Assembly (NCBI GenBank): GCA_944386685.1
Contig: CALXCA010000003.1
Coordinates: 37,657-101,656 of the forward strand
DNA from: an uncultured Clostridia bacterium
Lineage (GTDB): Bacteria > Bacillota > Clostridia > TANB77 > CAG-508
Direction: 5' to 3'
DNA: 64,000 nt
The notes beneath the pieces were generated by a model, which ran no database searches, had not been told where the DNA came from, and worked only from the letters and a program-made list of their open reading frames with translations. Numbering within the stretch: position 1 is the stretch's first letter; every line of letters begins with the position of its first letter. The position numbers and the translations under genes were made by a program. Positions 54,746-63,983 of the stretch are shown here, piece after piece.

Positions 54746-55459
54746 TTAATTCGCTCCAAATTTTCTTGTTCTTTTTTGATATTCTATTATTGAGTTATCT
54801 AAATCTTCTTCAGAAAAATCAGGCCAATTCTTATTAATAAATAATAGCTCAGAATATACAGATTGCCAAGGTAAAAATCCACTTAATCTTAATTCTCCAC
54901 TTGTTCTAATTAGCAAATCTGGGTCAGGTTCACCTGCAGTATATAAATTATTAGATATTAACTCCTCATTTATATCTTCTATATTTATTTCTCCATTTTT
55001 AACTTTCTCAGCTATCTTTTTGGTAGCTCTTACAATTTCATCTCTTCCACCATAATTAAGTGCTATATTAAATGTAACACCTGTATTATTTTTTGTTCTT
55101 TCCATACATTCTTTAATGCTTTTTTGCATTCCTTTTGAAAGTGCTGTTATATCTCCTAATATTTTTACCCTTATGTTTTCAGAATCTGCTCTTTTACTAT
55201 AATCGTCTAAATAGTTTTGAAGCAGTAGCATTAATGTTTTGACCTCTTCTTCTGTTCTTTTCCAGTTCTCTGTAGAAAATGCATATACTGTAATATATTC
55301 TAGTCCAATTTTATTAGCATATCTTACTATTTTTTCTAAAGTTTTTGCACCTTCTTTATGTCCAAAGCTTGCTGGTTTACCTTGTGCTTTTGCCCATCTA
55401 CGATTTCCATCCATAATAATGGCAATTGATCTTGGCATATTTTGTTTATTTATTTCCAT
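54746..55459 (-). CDS. uppS: isoprenyl transferase (undecaprenyl diphosphate synthase)
   Basis: 237 residues. Cis-prenyltransferase motifs: IAIIMDGNRRWAK near 13, GHKEGAKTLEKI, VYAFSTENWKR near 70, and PDLLIRTSGELRLSGFLPWQSVYSEL near 190. Builds the C55 lipid carrier for peptidoglycan from isopentenyl and farnesyl diphosphates. 30 bases downstream of frr and coupled to cdsA. Confidence 0.97.
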   Translation of the reverse strand: MEINKQNMPRSIAIIMDGNRRWAKAQGKPASFGHKEGAKTLEKIVRYANKIGLEYITVYAFSTENWKRTEEEVKTLMLLLQNYLDDYSKRADSENIRVKILGDITALSKGMQKSIKECMERTKNNTGVTFNIALNYGGRDEIVRATKKIAEKVKNGEINIEDINEELISNNLYTAGEPDPDLLIRTSGELRLSGFLPWQSVYSELLFINKNWPDFSEEDLDNSIIEYQKRTRKFGAN

Positions 55460-55488
55460 TTTAATTATCCCTTTTTATTATATTTATT

Positions 55489-56037
55489 TTATATATTCAT
55501 TATTTCATTTTCTTTATTTTCTAATATTTTGTCTATTTCTTCTATATTTTTGTCTGTAATTTTTTGAATTTCTGTTTCAGCTGATTTTAGCTCATCTTCT
55601 GTTATTTCACTGTTCTTTTGTTTTGTTTTTGCCTCATCAATTCCATCTCTTCTTATTGCTCTAATAGAAACTTTTGCTTCTTCTGCAATTTTTTTGATTT
55701 CTTTTACTAATTCTTTTCTTCTTTCTTCTGTTAATTCTGGAAAAGCTAATCTTATAACTTTTCCATCATTATTTGGATTTAATCCAATATCAGATGCTAA
55801 AATTGCTTTTTCTATATCTTTTAAAATACTTCCATCCCATGGCTGAATAACAATTAATCTAGCTTCTGGAACAGAAATTCCAGCAACTTGATTTATTGGT
55901 GTTGGTGTTCCATAATAGTCTATTTTTACTTTATTTAATATTGCAGGATTTGCTCTTCCTGCTCTTATTTCTGATAATTTTTCTTTATAAGCTCCTATTG
56001 ATTTTTCCATTTTTTCTTTTAAATTTGTGTAATCCAT
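55489..56037 (-). CDS. frr: ribosome recycling factor
   Basis: 182 residues with typical RRF sequence: LSEIRAGRANPAILNKVKIDYYGTPTPINQVA, IQPWDGSILKDIEKAI, LTEERRKELVKEIKKIAEEAKVSIRAIRRD. With EF-G it splits post-termination ribosomes. GGAGAG upstream; the gap to pyrH (about 160 bases) shows no clear terminator. Confidence 0.98.
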   Translation of the reverse strand: MDYTNLKEKMEKSIGAYKEKLSEIRAGRANPAILNKVKIDYYGTPTPINQVAGISVPEARLIVIQPWDGSILKDIEKAILASDIGLNPNNDGKVIRLAFPELTEERRKELVKEIKKIAEEAKVSIRAIRRDGIDEAKTKQKNSEITEDELKSAETEIQKITDKNIEEIDKILENKENEIMNI

Positions 56038-56196
56038 TATTTTTTCTCTCCTTTTATTTATAAGATATTTTTATTTTTAAATTTTATACTAAACTTCATA
56101 ATAATCCTTATATTAAATTCTAATTTTATTAAATATTGATATTTTTTTATAATTATATGAAAATCTAACCTAATTTATTTTCTAAAATTTATTATT

Positions 56197-56904
56197 TTAT
56201 GATACTATTGTACCTATTTTTTCTCCTCTAACTGCTCTTACAATATTTTCTGGATCTGATATTCCAAATACTAATAATGGAATATTATTATCTCTACACA
56301 TTGCAGTTGCAGTAGAATCCATTACTTTTAAATCTTTATTTAATACATCTAAATATGATATTTCTTCAAATCTTATTGCATCTGGTTGAACTTTTGGATC
56401 TGCAGAATAAACTGCATCTATTGCTTTTCCTAAAAGTATTATATCTGCTTTTATTTCTGTTGCTCTTAAAACTGCTGCTGTGTCTGTTGTAAAATATGGA
56501 TGTCCAGAGCCACATGCAAATATTACTACTCTTCCTTTATTTAAATGTTTTTCTGCTTTTCTTTGAATAAATGGTTCTGCAATTTCTCTCATTTCTATTG
56601 CTGTTTGAACTCTAGAATGTAATCCTCTAACTTCTAAAGCATCTTGAAGTGCTAAAGCATTCATTGCTGTTGCAAGCATTCCCATATAATCTGCTGTTGT
56701 TCTTTCCATTTGAAGTCCATTTCTTCCTCTCCAAAAGTTTCCTCCTCCTACAACAATTGCAATTTGTACTCCCATATCTACAACTTCTTTAATTTTATCA
56801 CAGATTTTACCAACAACTTCTGGATTAACTCCATTTTTTTGGTCACCTGCTAAAGCTTCTCCACTTAATTTTAACAAAACTCTTTTATATTTAGCTTCTG
56901 ACAT
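56197..56904 (-). CDS. pyrH: UMP kinase
   Basis: 235 residues: amino-acid-kinase fold with KLSGEALAG near 12, [10 protein letters not shown] near 50, [24 protein letters not shown], and late [21 protein letters not shown]. Phosphorylates UMP to UDP; hexameric. AAAAGGAGAAG precedes the start. frr and pyrH adjacent is the common bacterial order. 56905-57046 is AT-rich DNA without a recognised gene. Confidence 0.98.
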   Translation of the reverse strand: MSEAKYKRVLLKLSGEALAGDQKNGVNPEVVGKICDKIKEVVDMGVQIAIVVGGGNFWRGRNGLQMERTTADYMGMLATAMNALALQDALEVRGLHSRVQTAIEMREIAEPFIQRKAEKHLNKGRVVIFACGSGHPYFTTDTAAVLRATEIKADIILLGKAIDAVYSADPKVQPDAIRFEEISYLDVLNKDLKVMDSTATAMCRDNNIPLLVFGISDPENIVRAVRGEKIGTIVS

Positions 56905-57046
56905 TTTCTTCTCCTTTTCTAAATAATACTAAATTAATTATCTACAAATTATGCTTAACAATTAATAATTTACAATTATTCGTCACTTATTGTATCATAG
57001 ATTTTATAAAAAATAAATAGTTTAAACCAAAAATACAGTGCAATTT

Positions 57047-57081
57047 CAAAAAAAATTGAGGTGTTTAATAACCTCAATTTT
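57047..57081 (-). terminator. terminator of rplJL
   Basis: On the minus strand AAAATTGAGGT (57071-57081) pairs with ACCTCAATTTT (57052-57062), followed by TTTTTGAAATTG. Confidence 0.8.
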
Positions 57082-57089
57082 TAATTTAA

Positions 57090-57449
57090 TTATTGTAATT
57101 CAATTACAGCTCCAACTTCTTCTAATTTAGCTTTTAATTCTTCAGCTTCTGCTTTAGCAACATTTTCTTTTAATGTTTTTGGTGCTCCATCAACTAAATC
57201 TTTAGCTTCTTTTAATCCTAAACCTAAAGCATTTTTAACAGCTGTAATAACTTTTATTTTTTGATCTCCAGCTTCTTTTAATACAACATTGAATGAAGAT
57301 TTTTCTTCAACAGCTGCTGCTCCTCCAGCTACTGGTGCAGCTGCAGCTACAGCTGATACTCCAAATTCTTCTTCAATTGCTTTTACTAATTCTGATAATT
57401 CTACAACAGTCATAGATTTAACTGCTTCTATTATTTCTTCTTTACTCAT
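57090..57449 (-). CDS. rplL: ribosomal protein L7/L12
   Basis: 119 residues: N-terminal dimerisation helices ([27 protein letters not shown]), Ala/Gly hinge (about 35-50), and C-terminal factor-binding domain ([28 protein letters not shown]). Stalk protein that recruits translation factors. GGAGGA RBS; follows rplJ after a 164-base AT-rich gap. Confidence 0.98.
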   Translation of the reverse strand: MSKEEIIEAVKSMTVVELSELVKAIEEEFGVSAVAAAAPVAGGAAAVEEKSSFNVVLKEAGDQKIKVITAVKNALGLGLKEAKDLVDGAPKTLKENVAKAEAEELKAKLEEVGAVIELQ

Positions 57450-57613
57450 TTTAAAATCCTCCTAAATTTTTTTATTTTTTATTTTGCTTTTTTGCAATTT
57501 ATTTAATTTTATTTTTAATTTTTATTAAATTTATTTTTTGTAGTATTTTATTACTACTTTTTATTCTATTTTATTTAATGATAAACTAAATAAAATAAAT
57601 ATTTTATTATTTT

Positions 57614-58114
57614 TTAAGCATTTTCTTTTTGTTGTTTTACTTGGTCAAGTGCAACTGCAAGTTTTGATATATTTGCAAGTAATGCACCAGCAAGCATTGA
57701 TAATAATGTTTCTTTTGATGGTAATTTTGCTAAAGTTATAATTTCTTCTGCTGTCATAACTTTTCCATCAATAACTCCACCTTTTATTTTATAGAAATCA
57801 TTATCTTTACTGTAATTGTAAATAGCTTTTGCTGTTTCTAAATAATCTTCATTATTCATTACAACTGCTGTTGGACCTTCTAATAAATTGTCTAGTCCTT
57901 CAATTCCAGCTTCTGCTAAAGCTCTTCTTGTTATATTATTTTTTATAACTCTATATTCAGATTTTGAATTTCTAAGTTCTGCTCTTAATTTTGTTACATC
58001 TGAAACATTTATTCCTCTATAGTCTGTTAAAAGTATTATTTTAGCTTCTTTCATTTTTTCTGCTAATTCAGATACTTCTTTTTTCTTTTGGTTTAAGATT
58101 TTTTCACTTGCCAT
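57614..58114 (-). CDS. rplJ: ribosomal protein L10
   Basis: 166 residues: KKEVSELAEKMKEAKIILLTDYRGINVSDVTKLR, LEGPTAVVMNNEDY, and the C-terminal helix region (SKLAVALDQVKQQ) that binds L7/L12 dimers. Together they form the ribosomal stalk base. The leader upstream (58173-58380) holds an attenuator-like structure plus an inserted repeat T. Confidence 0.97.
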   Translation of the reverse strand: MASEKILNQKKKEVSELAEKMKEAKIILLTDYRGINVSDVTKLRAELRNSKSEYRVIKNNITRRALAEAGIEGLDNLLEGPTAVVMNNEDYLETAKAIYNYSKDNDFYKIKGGVIDGKVMTAEEIITLAKLPSKETLLSMLAGALLANISKLAVALDQVKQQKENA

Positions 58115-58172
58115 AATTTCACCTCCTAAAAATATATAGATTCTAATTATTTCTCATGATTTTTGAGTAATA

Positions 58173-58279
58173 TTTGTTCTCTCCCAATTTGAGTTTTCTA
58201 CTGAAAGGAGAAAATCTCAAATATCTAGCTATTGTATTATTTTATACAATGGGAAAGTTATACTTTCCTATTATATAAA
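58173..58279. repeat. dispersed palindromic repeat T, copy 3, inside the rplJ leader
   Basis: TTTGTTCTCTCCCAATTTGAG, GAGAAAATCTCAAATATCTAG and TTATACAATGGGAAAGT with its partner CTTTCCTATTATATAA. Same part order as copies at 10838 and 45811. It sits between the L10-type attenuator and the rplJ start, so it is part of the rplJ mRNA leader. Confidence 0.8.
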
Positions 58280-58380
58280 TAAAATCTCTATGCCAAAAGG
58301 TATAGAGATTGCGTTTATACTTAATCTTATACCTCGGTAGGTCTTATTTGTTGCCTACTTTCTTTGGCATTTATTTATAT
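58270..58380 (-). ncRNA. L10-type (rplJ) leader attenuator
   Basis: On the minus strand AATCTCTATACC and GGCATAGAGATT form a 12-bp stem followed by TTTTATTTAT, an intrinsic terminator. About 70 bases earlier ATGCCAAA can pair with TTTGGCAT inside that stem, giving an alternative fold; GTAGG/CCTAC and GACCTACCGAGGT lie between. Position before rplJL fits the L10 leader, in which L10(L12)4 binding lowers expression. The exact family match was not tested. Confidence 0.7.
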
Positions 58381-58383
58381 ATA

Positions 58384-59067
58384 TTATTTTTGGTTAATAT
58401 AAAGTCCAGGTCCCATTGTTGTTGATATAGATACACTTCTGATATATTGTCCTTTTGCTGCTGATGGTTTTGCTTTTATAATAGCTCCCATTATAGCATC
58501 ATAGTTTTCTGCTAATTTTTCTGCACCAAATGAAACTTTACCAAATCCTAAGTGAATTATATTTGTTTTATCTAATCTATATTCAACTTTACCAGATTTA
58601 ATTTCTTTTATGGCTTTTGTTACATCCATTGTAACTGTTCCTGATTTTGGGTTTGGCATTAATCCTTTTGGTCCTAATACTTTTCCTAATCTACCTACTA
58701 CACCCATCATATCTGGTGTTGCAACAACAACATCATAATCAAACCAGTTTTCATTTTGAATTTTTGGTATTAATTCTTCTGCTCCAACATAATCTGCTCC
58801 AGCTTTTTCTGCTTCTTCAGCTTTTGGTCCTTTTGCAAAAACTAATACTTTTAAAGTTTTTCCTGTACCATTTGGAAGTACTACTGTACCTCTAACTTGT
58901 TGGTCAGCATGTTTTGAATCTACACCTAATTTTACATGTAATTCAACTGTTTGATCAAATTTTGTTTTTGGCATTTTTTCTATAATATCTAATGCTTCTT
59001 TAATATCATATTCTTTGTTTGCTTCTACTAATTTTGCACTTTCTGCATATCTTTTTGACATTTTCAT
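58384..59067 (-). CDS. rplA: ribosomal protein L1
   Basis: 227 residues: [79 protein letters not shown]. Binds 23S rRNA at the L1 stalk and often represses its own operon. AAAGGAGG is six bases before the ATG. Follows rplK by 66 bases. Confidence 0.98.
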   Translation of the reverse strand: MKMSKRYAESAKLVEANKEYDIKEALDIIEKMPKTKFDQTVELHVKLGVDSKHADQQVRGTVVLPNGTGKTLKVLVFAKGPKAEEAEKAGADYVGAEELIPKIQNENWFDYDVVVATPDMMGVVGRLGKVLGPKGLMPNPKSGTVTMDVTKAIKEIKSGKVEYRLDKTNIIHLGFGKVSFGAEKLAENYDAIMGAIIKAKPSAAKGQYIRSVSISTTMGPGLYINQK

Positions 59068-59132
59068 ATTTTTCCTCCTTTGGTTTTAACGAATATATTT
59101 CACATATTCTCCCACAATATTAATATTATTTA

Positions 59133-59561
59133 TTAATCTACTACAACTACTCCCATAGATCTTGCTGTACCAGCAACCATACTCATTGCTGTTTCTAATG
59201 ATGCAGCATTTAAGTCTGGCATTTTTTGTTCAGCAATTGCTTTTATTTGTTCTTTTGTTATTTTTGCAACTTTTTCTTTATTTGGCTTTCCAGATCCTTT
59301 TTCAATCTTAATTGCCTTTTTTATTAAAACAGCAACTGGTGGAACTTTTGTAATAAATTCAAATGATTTATCTTTATATACAGTTATAACAACTGGTATT
59401 ATAAATCCTGCTTGATTAGCTGTTCTATCATTGAATTCTTTTACAAATTGCATAATGTTTACACCACTACCACCTAAAGCAGGTCCAACTGGTGGAGCTG
59501 GTGTAGCTTTTGCTGCTTCTATTTGTAATTTAATTACATTTGAAATTTCTTTTTCTGCCAT
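59133..59561 (-). CDS. rplK: ribosomal protein L11
   Basis: 142 residues: [35 protein letters not shown], and late [25 protein letters not shown]. Part of the GTPase-associated centre; target site of PrmA methylation and thiopeptides in other bacteria. 17 bases downstream of nusG. Confidence 0.98.
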   Translation of the reverse strand: MAEKEISNVIKLQIEAAKATPAPPVGPALGGSGVNIMQFVKEFNDRTANQAGFIIPVVITVYKDKSFEFITKVPPVAVLIKKAIKIEKGSGKPNKEKVAKITKEQIKAIAEQKMPDLNAASLETAMSMVAGTARSMGVVVVD

Positions 59562-59578
59562 TTTATATTTCGCCTCCT

Positions 59579-60115
59579 TTAATCTACTCTTTCTATTTGA
59601 GAAAAGTCTACATCAACTGGAGTTTCTCTTCCAAACATTGATATTAAAACTTTTGCTCTATGTTTTTCTTTATCTATTGATTGAACAGTTCCTATATAAT
59701 CTTTAAATGCTCCTTGAAGTATTTTTACTGTGTCATTTACTTCATAGTCAACATTTATTGCAGATTCATCAAATCCCATAGCACGAATTTCTTCGTCTGT
59801 TAATGGAATAGGGTCTGTTCCAGAGCCTACAAAACCTGTAACTCCTCTTGTATTTCTAACAATGTACCATGTTTCCTCTGTTACTATCATTTTTATTAAA
59901 ACATATGCTGGAAATACCTTTCTTAAATTGGCTTTTTTCTTTCCATCTTTTATTTCTATTTGTTCTTCCATTGGTACAACAATATCAAAGAAGTAATCTT
60001 CAAGTTCTCTGTTTTTTACTGTTTTTTCAAGGTCAGTTTTAACTTTGTTTTCATAACCAGAATATGTATGTACAACATACCATCTTGGTTTCATATCATA
60101 ATCTTTTTGAGACAT
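59579..60115 (-). CDS. nusG: transcription termination/antitermination factor NusG
   Basis: 178 residues: NGN domain ([42 protein letters not shown]) and C-terminal KOW domain ([27 protein letters not shown]). Binds RNA polymerase and links it to Rho or to ribosomal S10. GGAGG directly upstream; 15 bases from secE. Confidence 0.98.
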   Translation of the reverse strand: MSQKDYDMKPRWYVVHTYSGYENKVKTDLEKTVKNRELEDYFFDIVVPMEEQIEIKDGKKKANLRKVFPAYVLIKMIVTEETWYIVRNTRGVTGFVGSGTDPIPLTDEEIRAMGFDESAINVDYEVNDTVKILQGAFKDYIGTVQSIDKEKHRAKVLISMFGRETPVDVDFSQIERVD

Positions 60116-60129
60116 TATTTGACCTCCTT

Positions 60130-60615
60130 TTATTGCTCTACATTTGTTGCTTCACTTTCAGGACTTGCTTGTTCTGTTGAAGAAGCCTCACTTGTACTTT
60201 CTGTTTCATTAGTTTGTTCATTAGAATTTTCTGTACTTGTTTCATTTGAATTAGAATTTTCTTGATTTGTTGCTTCACTTGTATTTTCTGTGCTTTCTGT
60301 ACTATTTGTGCTCTCTGTGTTTTCTGTACTTTCTGTTCCTGTAGTACTTTCTGTGTTTTCTTCAGCATTAAATTTTTCATCTACTACAGATTGAAGCTTA
60401 CTAATTCCGTATTTATTTCCTAAATCAAATACTACATCTAATGCAAAAACAATAACACCTGTAATTAAAACAATGCTTATTACTGCTGTAGTATTATTTG
60501 CTAATTGTTTTGGTGTTGGCCAAATTACTTTTTTTAATTCTGCCTTAAAATCTTTAAAAAAATGTTTTTTTACTTTCTTATTTTTGTTATCATTTTTATT
60601 TTCATTTTTAGCCAT
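60130..60615 (-). CDS. secE: SecE translocase subunit with long Ser/Thr/Glu tail
   Basis: 161 residues. Residues 1-25 are Lys/Asn-rich, 20-75 hold the conserved SecE part (FFKDFKAELKKVIWPTPKQLANNTTAVISIVLITGVIVFALDVVFD is spread over 22-66) with one membrane helix. The rest, about 75 residues, is low-complexity STES/TENT/NSNE repeats; ordinary SecE stops soon after the helix. The tail should lie on the outer face of the membrane. SecE stabilises SecY in the translocon. Gene order rpmG-secE-nusG is standard. Confidence 0.95.
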   Translation of the reverse strand: MAKNENKNDNKNKKVKKHFFKDFKAELKKVIWPTPKQLANNTTAVISIVLITGVIVFALDVVFDLGNKYGISKLQSVVDEKFNAEENTESTTGTESTENTESTNSTESTENTSEATNQENSNSNETSTENSNEQTNETESTSEASSTEQASPESEATNVEQ

Positions 60616-60644
60616 TTTATATCCTCCTTAAAATAGCTTATAAA

Positions 60645-60809
60645 CTATTTTGTTTCTTTATGTGTAGTACGTTTTTTGCAGAATTTACAATATTTAACTA
60701 ATTCTAGTCTGTCTGTATTATTTCTTTTATTTTTTGATGTCATATAATTTCTATTTTTGCATTCTGTACATTCTAATATAATATTTTCTCTTGGTCCTTT
60801 TGCTGCCAT
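60645..60809 (-). CDS. rpmG: ribosomal protein L33
   Basis: 54 residues, [20 protein letters not shown] and onward, with two Cys pairs (CTEC and CKFC), so the zinc-binding C+ form. GGAGG precedes the ATG at 60809. First gene of the rpmG-secE-nusG-rplK-rplA operon. Confidence 0.97.
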   Translation of the reverse strand: MAAKGPRENIILECTECKNRNYMTSKNKRNNTDRLELVKYCKFCKKRTTHKETK

Positions 60810-60884
60810 TTAAATACACCTCCGACTTTTTAACCTTTTCTTTTTAAAACGATGTGAGCATATGTTAAATACATATGCTTTAGT

Positions 60885-60913
60885 ATTTTACCACTTTTTT
60901 CTAGATATGTCAA
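60885..60913 (-). promoter_or_regulatory. promoter of the rpmG-secE-nusG-rplKA operon
   Basis: TTGACA (60908-60913), 17 bases, TAAAAT (60885-60890) on the minus strand; the leader contains AGCATATG paired with CATATGCT. Confidence 0.85.
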
Positions 60914-60930
60914 TGAATTTTGTTACTTTT

Positions 60931-61584
60931 TTATCTTTTTTTGTTAATTTTTTTATGATTTTTTAATTTTTTTACTTTTTGATTTTGACTAATATGATTT
61001 TTTGCATTTATTTTATGTTTTTTCAAATTTTTTTGAACTGAAAATCCAAATTTTCCAACCTTTTGTCCTAAAGAATAATAATTACCATTTGAATATGCAA
61101 TTAAATTACACTTTGAAATATCAAATGCTCCTTTTTCATCAATATATTTTTCATCTGCATGTATAGCTAAAACTTCTGCAATAAACATATGGTGACTGCC
61201 TAATTCTTTTATTTCTTTAACTTTACATTCAACAGATACAGGGCTTTCTTTAATCATTGGACAATTAACAAATTCGGCTTTTTCTTTTGTTAAGTTCATT
61301 TCTTTAAATTTATCAACTTTTGCTCCAGTTTTTACTCCACACCAATCTGTTGCATATGCTATTTTTTCTGTTGTTAAATTAATAACAAATTCCATATTTT
61401 CTTTAATTAAATTATATGAATATCTTGTAGGTCTAACAGAAATATATACCATTGCAGGATTTGTATTTATTATTCCTGTCCATGCAACTGTAATTATATT
61501 AGACTTCTCTATCGTTCCACATGATACCATTACAGCAGGTAATGGATATAAAAAAGTACCTGATTTCCATGTTACTTTAGACAT
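60931..61584 (-). CDS. flavin reductase-like FMN-binding protein
   Basis: 217 residues: a flavin reductase-type split barrel (GTFLYPLPAVMVSCGTIEKSNIITVAWTGI, PAMVYISVRPTRYSYNLIKE, FVINLT), up to about residue 185, then a Lys/Asn-rich basic tail. Such proteins bind FMN and reduce or store flavin; some act in small-molecule metabolism. The GGGGGAG site lies more than 20 bases upstream of the first ATG, so translation may start at a non-ATG codon or the RBS is unusual. Confidence 0.85.
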   Translation of the reverse strand: MSKVTWKSGTFLYPLPAVMVSCGTIEKSNIITVAWTGIINTNPAMVYISVRPTRYSYNLIKENMEFVINLTTEKIAYATDWCGVKTGAKVDKFKEMNLTKEKAEFVNCPMIKESPVSVECKVKEIKELGSHHMFIAEVLAIHADEKYIDEKGAFDISKCNLIAYSNGNYYSLGQKVGKFGFSVQKNLKKHKINAKNHISQNQKVKKLKNHKKINKKR

Positions 61585-61776
61585 ATTTTTTACTGTTATA
61601 AACAGCTTCTCCCCCTTTAATATAAATTTTATAATACAGTATTATATTATCTTTTTATTAATTTGTAAATAGTTACTGGATAATGGTGCTTTAATTTGCT
61701 TTGTAAAAAAATGGCTATTATGTTAATCTTTTTTTTTATTAAATAACTATAAATAAAATTTATTACACAGTTTATA

Positions 61777-61803
61777 TTGACTTTTTTTAATTTGTGCTAT
61801 AAT
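61777..61803 (+). promoter_or_regulatory. promoter of the HD-domain gene
   Basis: TTGACT (61777-61782) and TATAAT (61798-61803) with a 15-base spacer, plus a TGC directly before the -10 that makes it an extended -10 promoter. Confidence 0.6.
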
Positions 61804-61840
61804 ATTTACCTGACTTTAATTTAAAAGGTGATGACATTTT

Positions 61841-63535
61841 ATGAAATTAGAAGATTTAGATTCAAAAGAACAAATATTCAAAGACTTTTTTGAATGGCTA
61901 TTTGATGATAGTAAAATTACAGCTAAAGAAATTCAATTAGAAAAAGAAGTAGATATCACTTTGGCACCATATTATTTAGATTCGAATATTTATTACCCAA
62001 AACAATTTAAAAACTTTTTTGAAACAAGAGCAATGAAACGTTTGGAAAGAGTTTCTCAAGTATCTTTGGCTATAGATTTAAATCCAAATTTATATCAAAA
62101 TAGATTAGAACACTCTAAAGGTGTTTATTATAGAAAATTAGAAGAAATGGTATATAATTTTCAGGATTATAAATGGAGACAAAAAGTAGAAAAAGAAAAT
62201 CTAAAATTATATTTAATAGCTGAATTAATAAAAATGGCTGGTCATGATATAGGTCATTTTCCTTTTTCACATGCTTTTGAAGAACAAGTATTCCACTGTC
62301 ATGGAATACATGAAGAGGCGGGGAAAAAAATAATGCTTGAAGATCCTGAAATTATAAATGTTTTAAATATAATTTCTCCAGATTTACCTGAAATATTGGA
62401 AGAACTTTATAATATTAAATTTTGGAATTTTTCAGAACATGATGAAAGTAACTATGATGTTGATAGATTAGACTACATACAAAGGGACAATCTTTATTGG
62501 GGAACACCTATAAATTTGCCACATTTAAAATATAAAACAGTAAGTGTAAAAACAGATGAAGCAGGTAAAGTTTTAAAAAACACAGATAACAGTATTTTAG
62601 TCACATCTTCTTCAGATAAAACAATTGATGTATATAGTTATAGTGATTTAAGTAAAATTGAAAAATTGCTTGAATTAAGAGAAGATGGATATAAAAATAA
62701 AATATATATGGTTCCATATTCTCATATAAGAGAATCTAGTATAGGTGTTTTTTTTAATTCATTATTAGAGACTCCATCTAATTGTGGAAATGAATTAATA
62801 AATTATATAAATACAGTAAAAAATACAGATATAAAAAACATTGATTTAAATTTATTGCTTAATTGGGATGATATAAAAGTATATTCTGAAATAATAGACA
62901 TAGCACAAAATCATGAAAATGGAAATATAAGAAAATTAGCAACTTTAGTAATACCAAAACTTAATGGTTTTTTAAATTTTATATATTCGTGTATAAATTT
63001 AAAATCCCCACAAAAACAGTATACAGATAGTGAAAAAGATTTCTTAAGGAAAGTGAAAAAAATTATTTACGGAAATAATGAATTGTCTCAAAATATGAAA
63101 AATCAAAATTTTATAGCAGAAAATACATTATATGTAGAAAATCCTAGTAGTGAATATAATGATGAAATATTACAATATTTTTTAAGTAATCAATTAATAT
63201 TAAAACAAAATTGTAAAATTAAAGCATATAATCCAAATAATCCAATCTATATAAAAAATCTTGATGGAAAAATATATGAATTATCACAACACCCAAAAAG
63301 AAAATTTGATTGGAAAACAAGAATTTCTTATAATAAGAGTTTATATACTTATATACCATACTTAAAATTTAAGGGTGTAAGTGATAAGGAAATAGAATTA
63401 ATAAAAAATAAGTTCCAACAATTAGGTCAAATAGGTCAAAACTTTAATTTTACAGAACACAAATGTGTAGTAAATATGCAACCTTTACAAAATGGACACA
63501 ATTTTTCTAAAGTATTTAAAGAACTAGAATTATAA
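61841..63535 (+). CDS. HD-domain phosphohydrolase (SAMHD1/dGTPase-like)
   Basis: 564 residues. HD superfamily ligands are visible: His in NRLEHSKGVYY near residue 90, HD in KMAGHDIGHFPFSHAFE near 145, and Asp in NYDVDRLDYIQRDN near 205. The order matches SAMHD1/YwfO-type dNTP triphosphohydrolases or regulated nucleotide phosphohydrolases. The C-terminal 300 residues are not recognised. AAAAGGTGA upstream of the ATG. Stands alone on the plus strand. Confidence 0.82.
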   Translation: MKLEDLDSKEQIFKDFFEWLFDDSKITAKEIQLEKEVDITLAPYYLDSNIYYPKQFKNFFETRAMKRLERVSQVSLAIDLNPNLYQNRLEHSKGVYYRKLEEMVYNFQDYKWRQKVEKENLKLYLIAELIKMAGHDIGHFPFSHAFEEQVFHCHGIHEEAGKKIMLEDPEIINVLNIISPDLPEILEELYNIKFWNFSEHDESNYDVDRLDYIQRDNLYWGTPINLPHLKYKTVSVKTDEAGKVLKNTDNSILVTSSSDKTIDVYSYSDLSKIEKLLELREDGYKNKIYMVPYSHIRESSIGVFFNSLLETPSNCGNELINYINTVKNTDIKNIDLNLLLNWDDIKVYSEIIDIAQNHENGNIRKLATLVIPKLNGFLNFIYSCINLKSPQKQYTDSEKDFLRKVKKIIYGNNELSQNMKNQNFIAENTLYVENPSSEYNDEILQYFLSNQLILKQNCKIKAYNPNNPIYIKNLDGKIYELSQHPKRKFDWKTRISYNKSLYTYIPYLKFKGVSDKEIELIKNKFQQLGQIGQNFNFTEHKCVVNMQPLQNGHNFSKVFKELEL

Positions 63536-63564
63536 TGTGCATTCGTTTGAGCGAAGCTCTTTTA

Positions 63565-63718
63565 TTGTATAGGAAAAAGCGATTTATCCTATACAAGAAC
63601 AATAGCGGACTTTTTTGGACATTTTATAAGTTTATAACATTTCAAAGCCCGCGTTATTGTTCGCGCGCCAAATTTTTTATACAATGAGAAAGGTAACTTT
63701 CTTATTGTATAAAAAAAA
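63565..63718. repeat. cluster of palindromes V between HD gene and rRNA operon
   Basis: Three inverted repeats: TTGTATAGGA...TCCTATACAA (63565-63596); GAACAATAGCGG with CCGCGTTATTGTTC (63597 to 63662, G+C-rich compared with surroundings); and TTTATACAATGAGAAAG with CTTTCTTATTGTATAAA (63673-63718). The last could act as a 3' structure for the leftward rRNA operon. 63536-63797 holds no gene. Confidence 0.7.
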
Positions 63719-63797
63719 TCTTATATAAATAATATACAAGATTTAATAATATACAAAAGTTAAATATTCTAGATTTAATATATTAAATAAAAAAAAA

Positions 63798-63912
63798 CTG
63801 GCAACAACCTATCTTCCCAGCAGGGTAACCCGCAAGTATTTTTAGCACATTGGAGCTTGACTTCTGTGTTCGGTATGGGAACAGGTATTTCCTCCATGTT
63901 ATTGTCACCAGA
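63798..63912 (-). rRNA. rrf: 5S ribosomal RNA
   Basis: On the minus strand the sequence runs from TCTGGTGACAATAACATGG through CCCATACCGAACACAGAAG and GCTCCAATG to TTGTTGCCAG; the ends pair (CTGG with CCAG). About 115 bases, standard length. Ends are inferred from pairing. Confidence 0.95.
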
Positions 63913-63983
63913 AAATTATTGTGTTAAAAGCACACTCAAAAATACATAGATGAATATTTATTTTTTAGGATAATTTTTTTATA

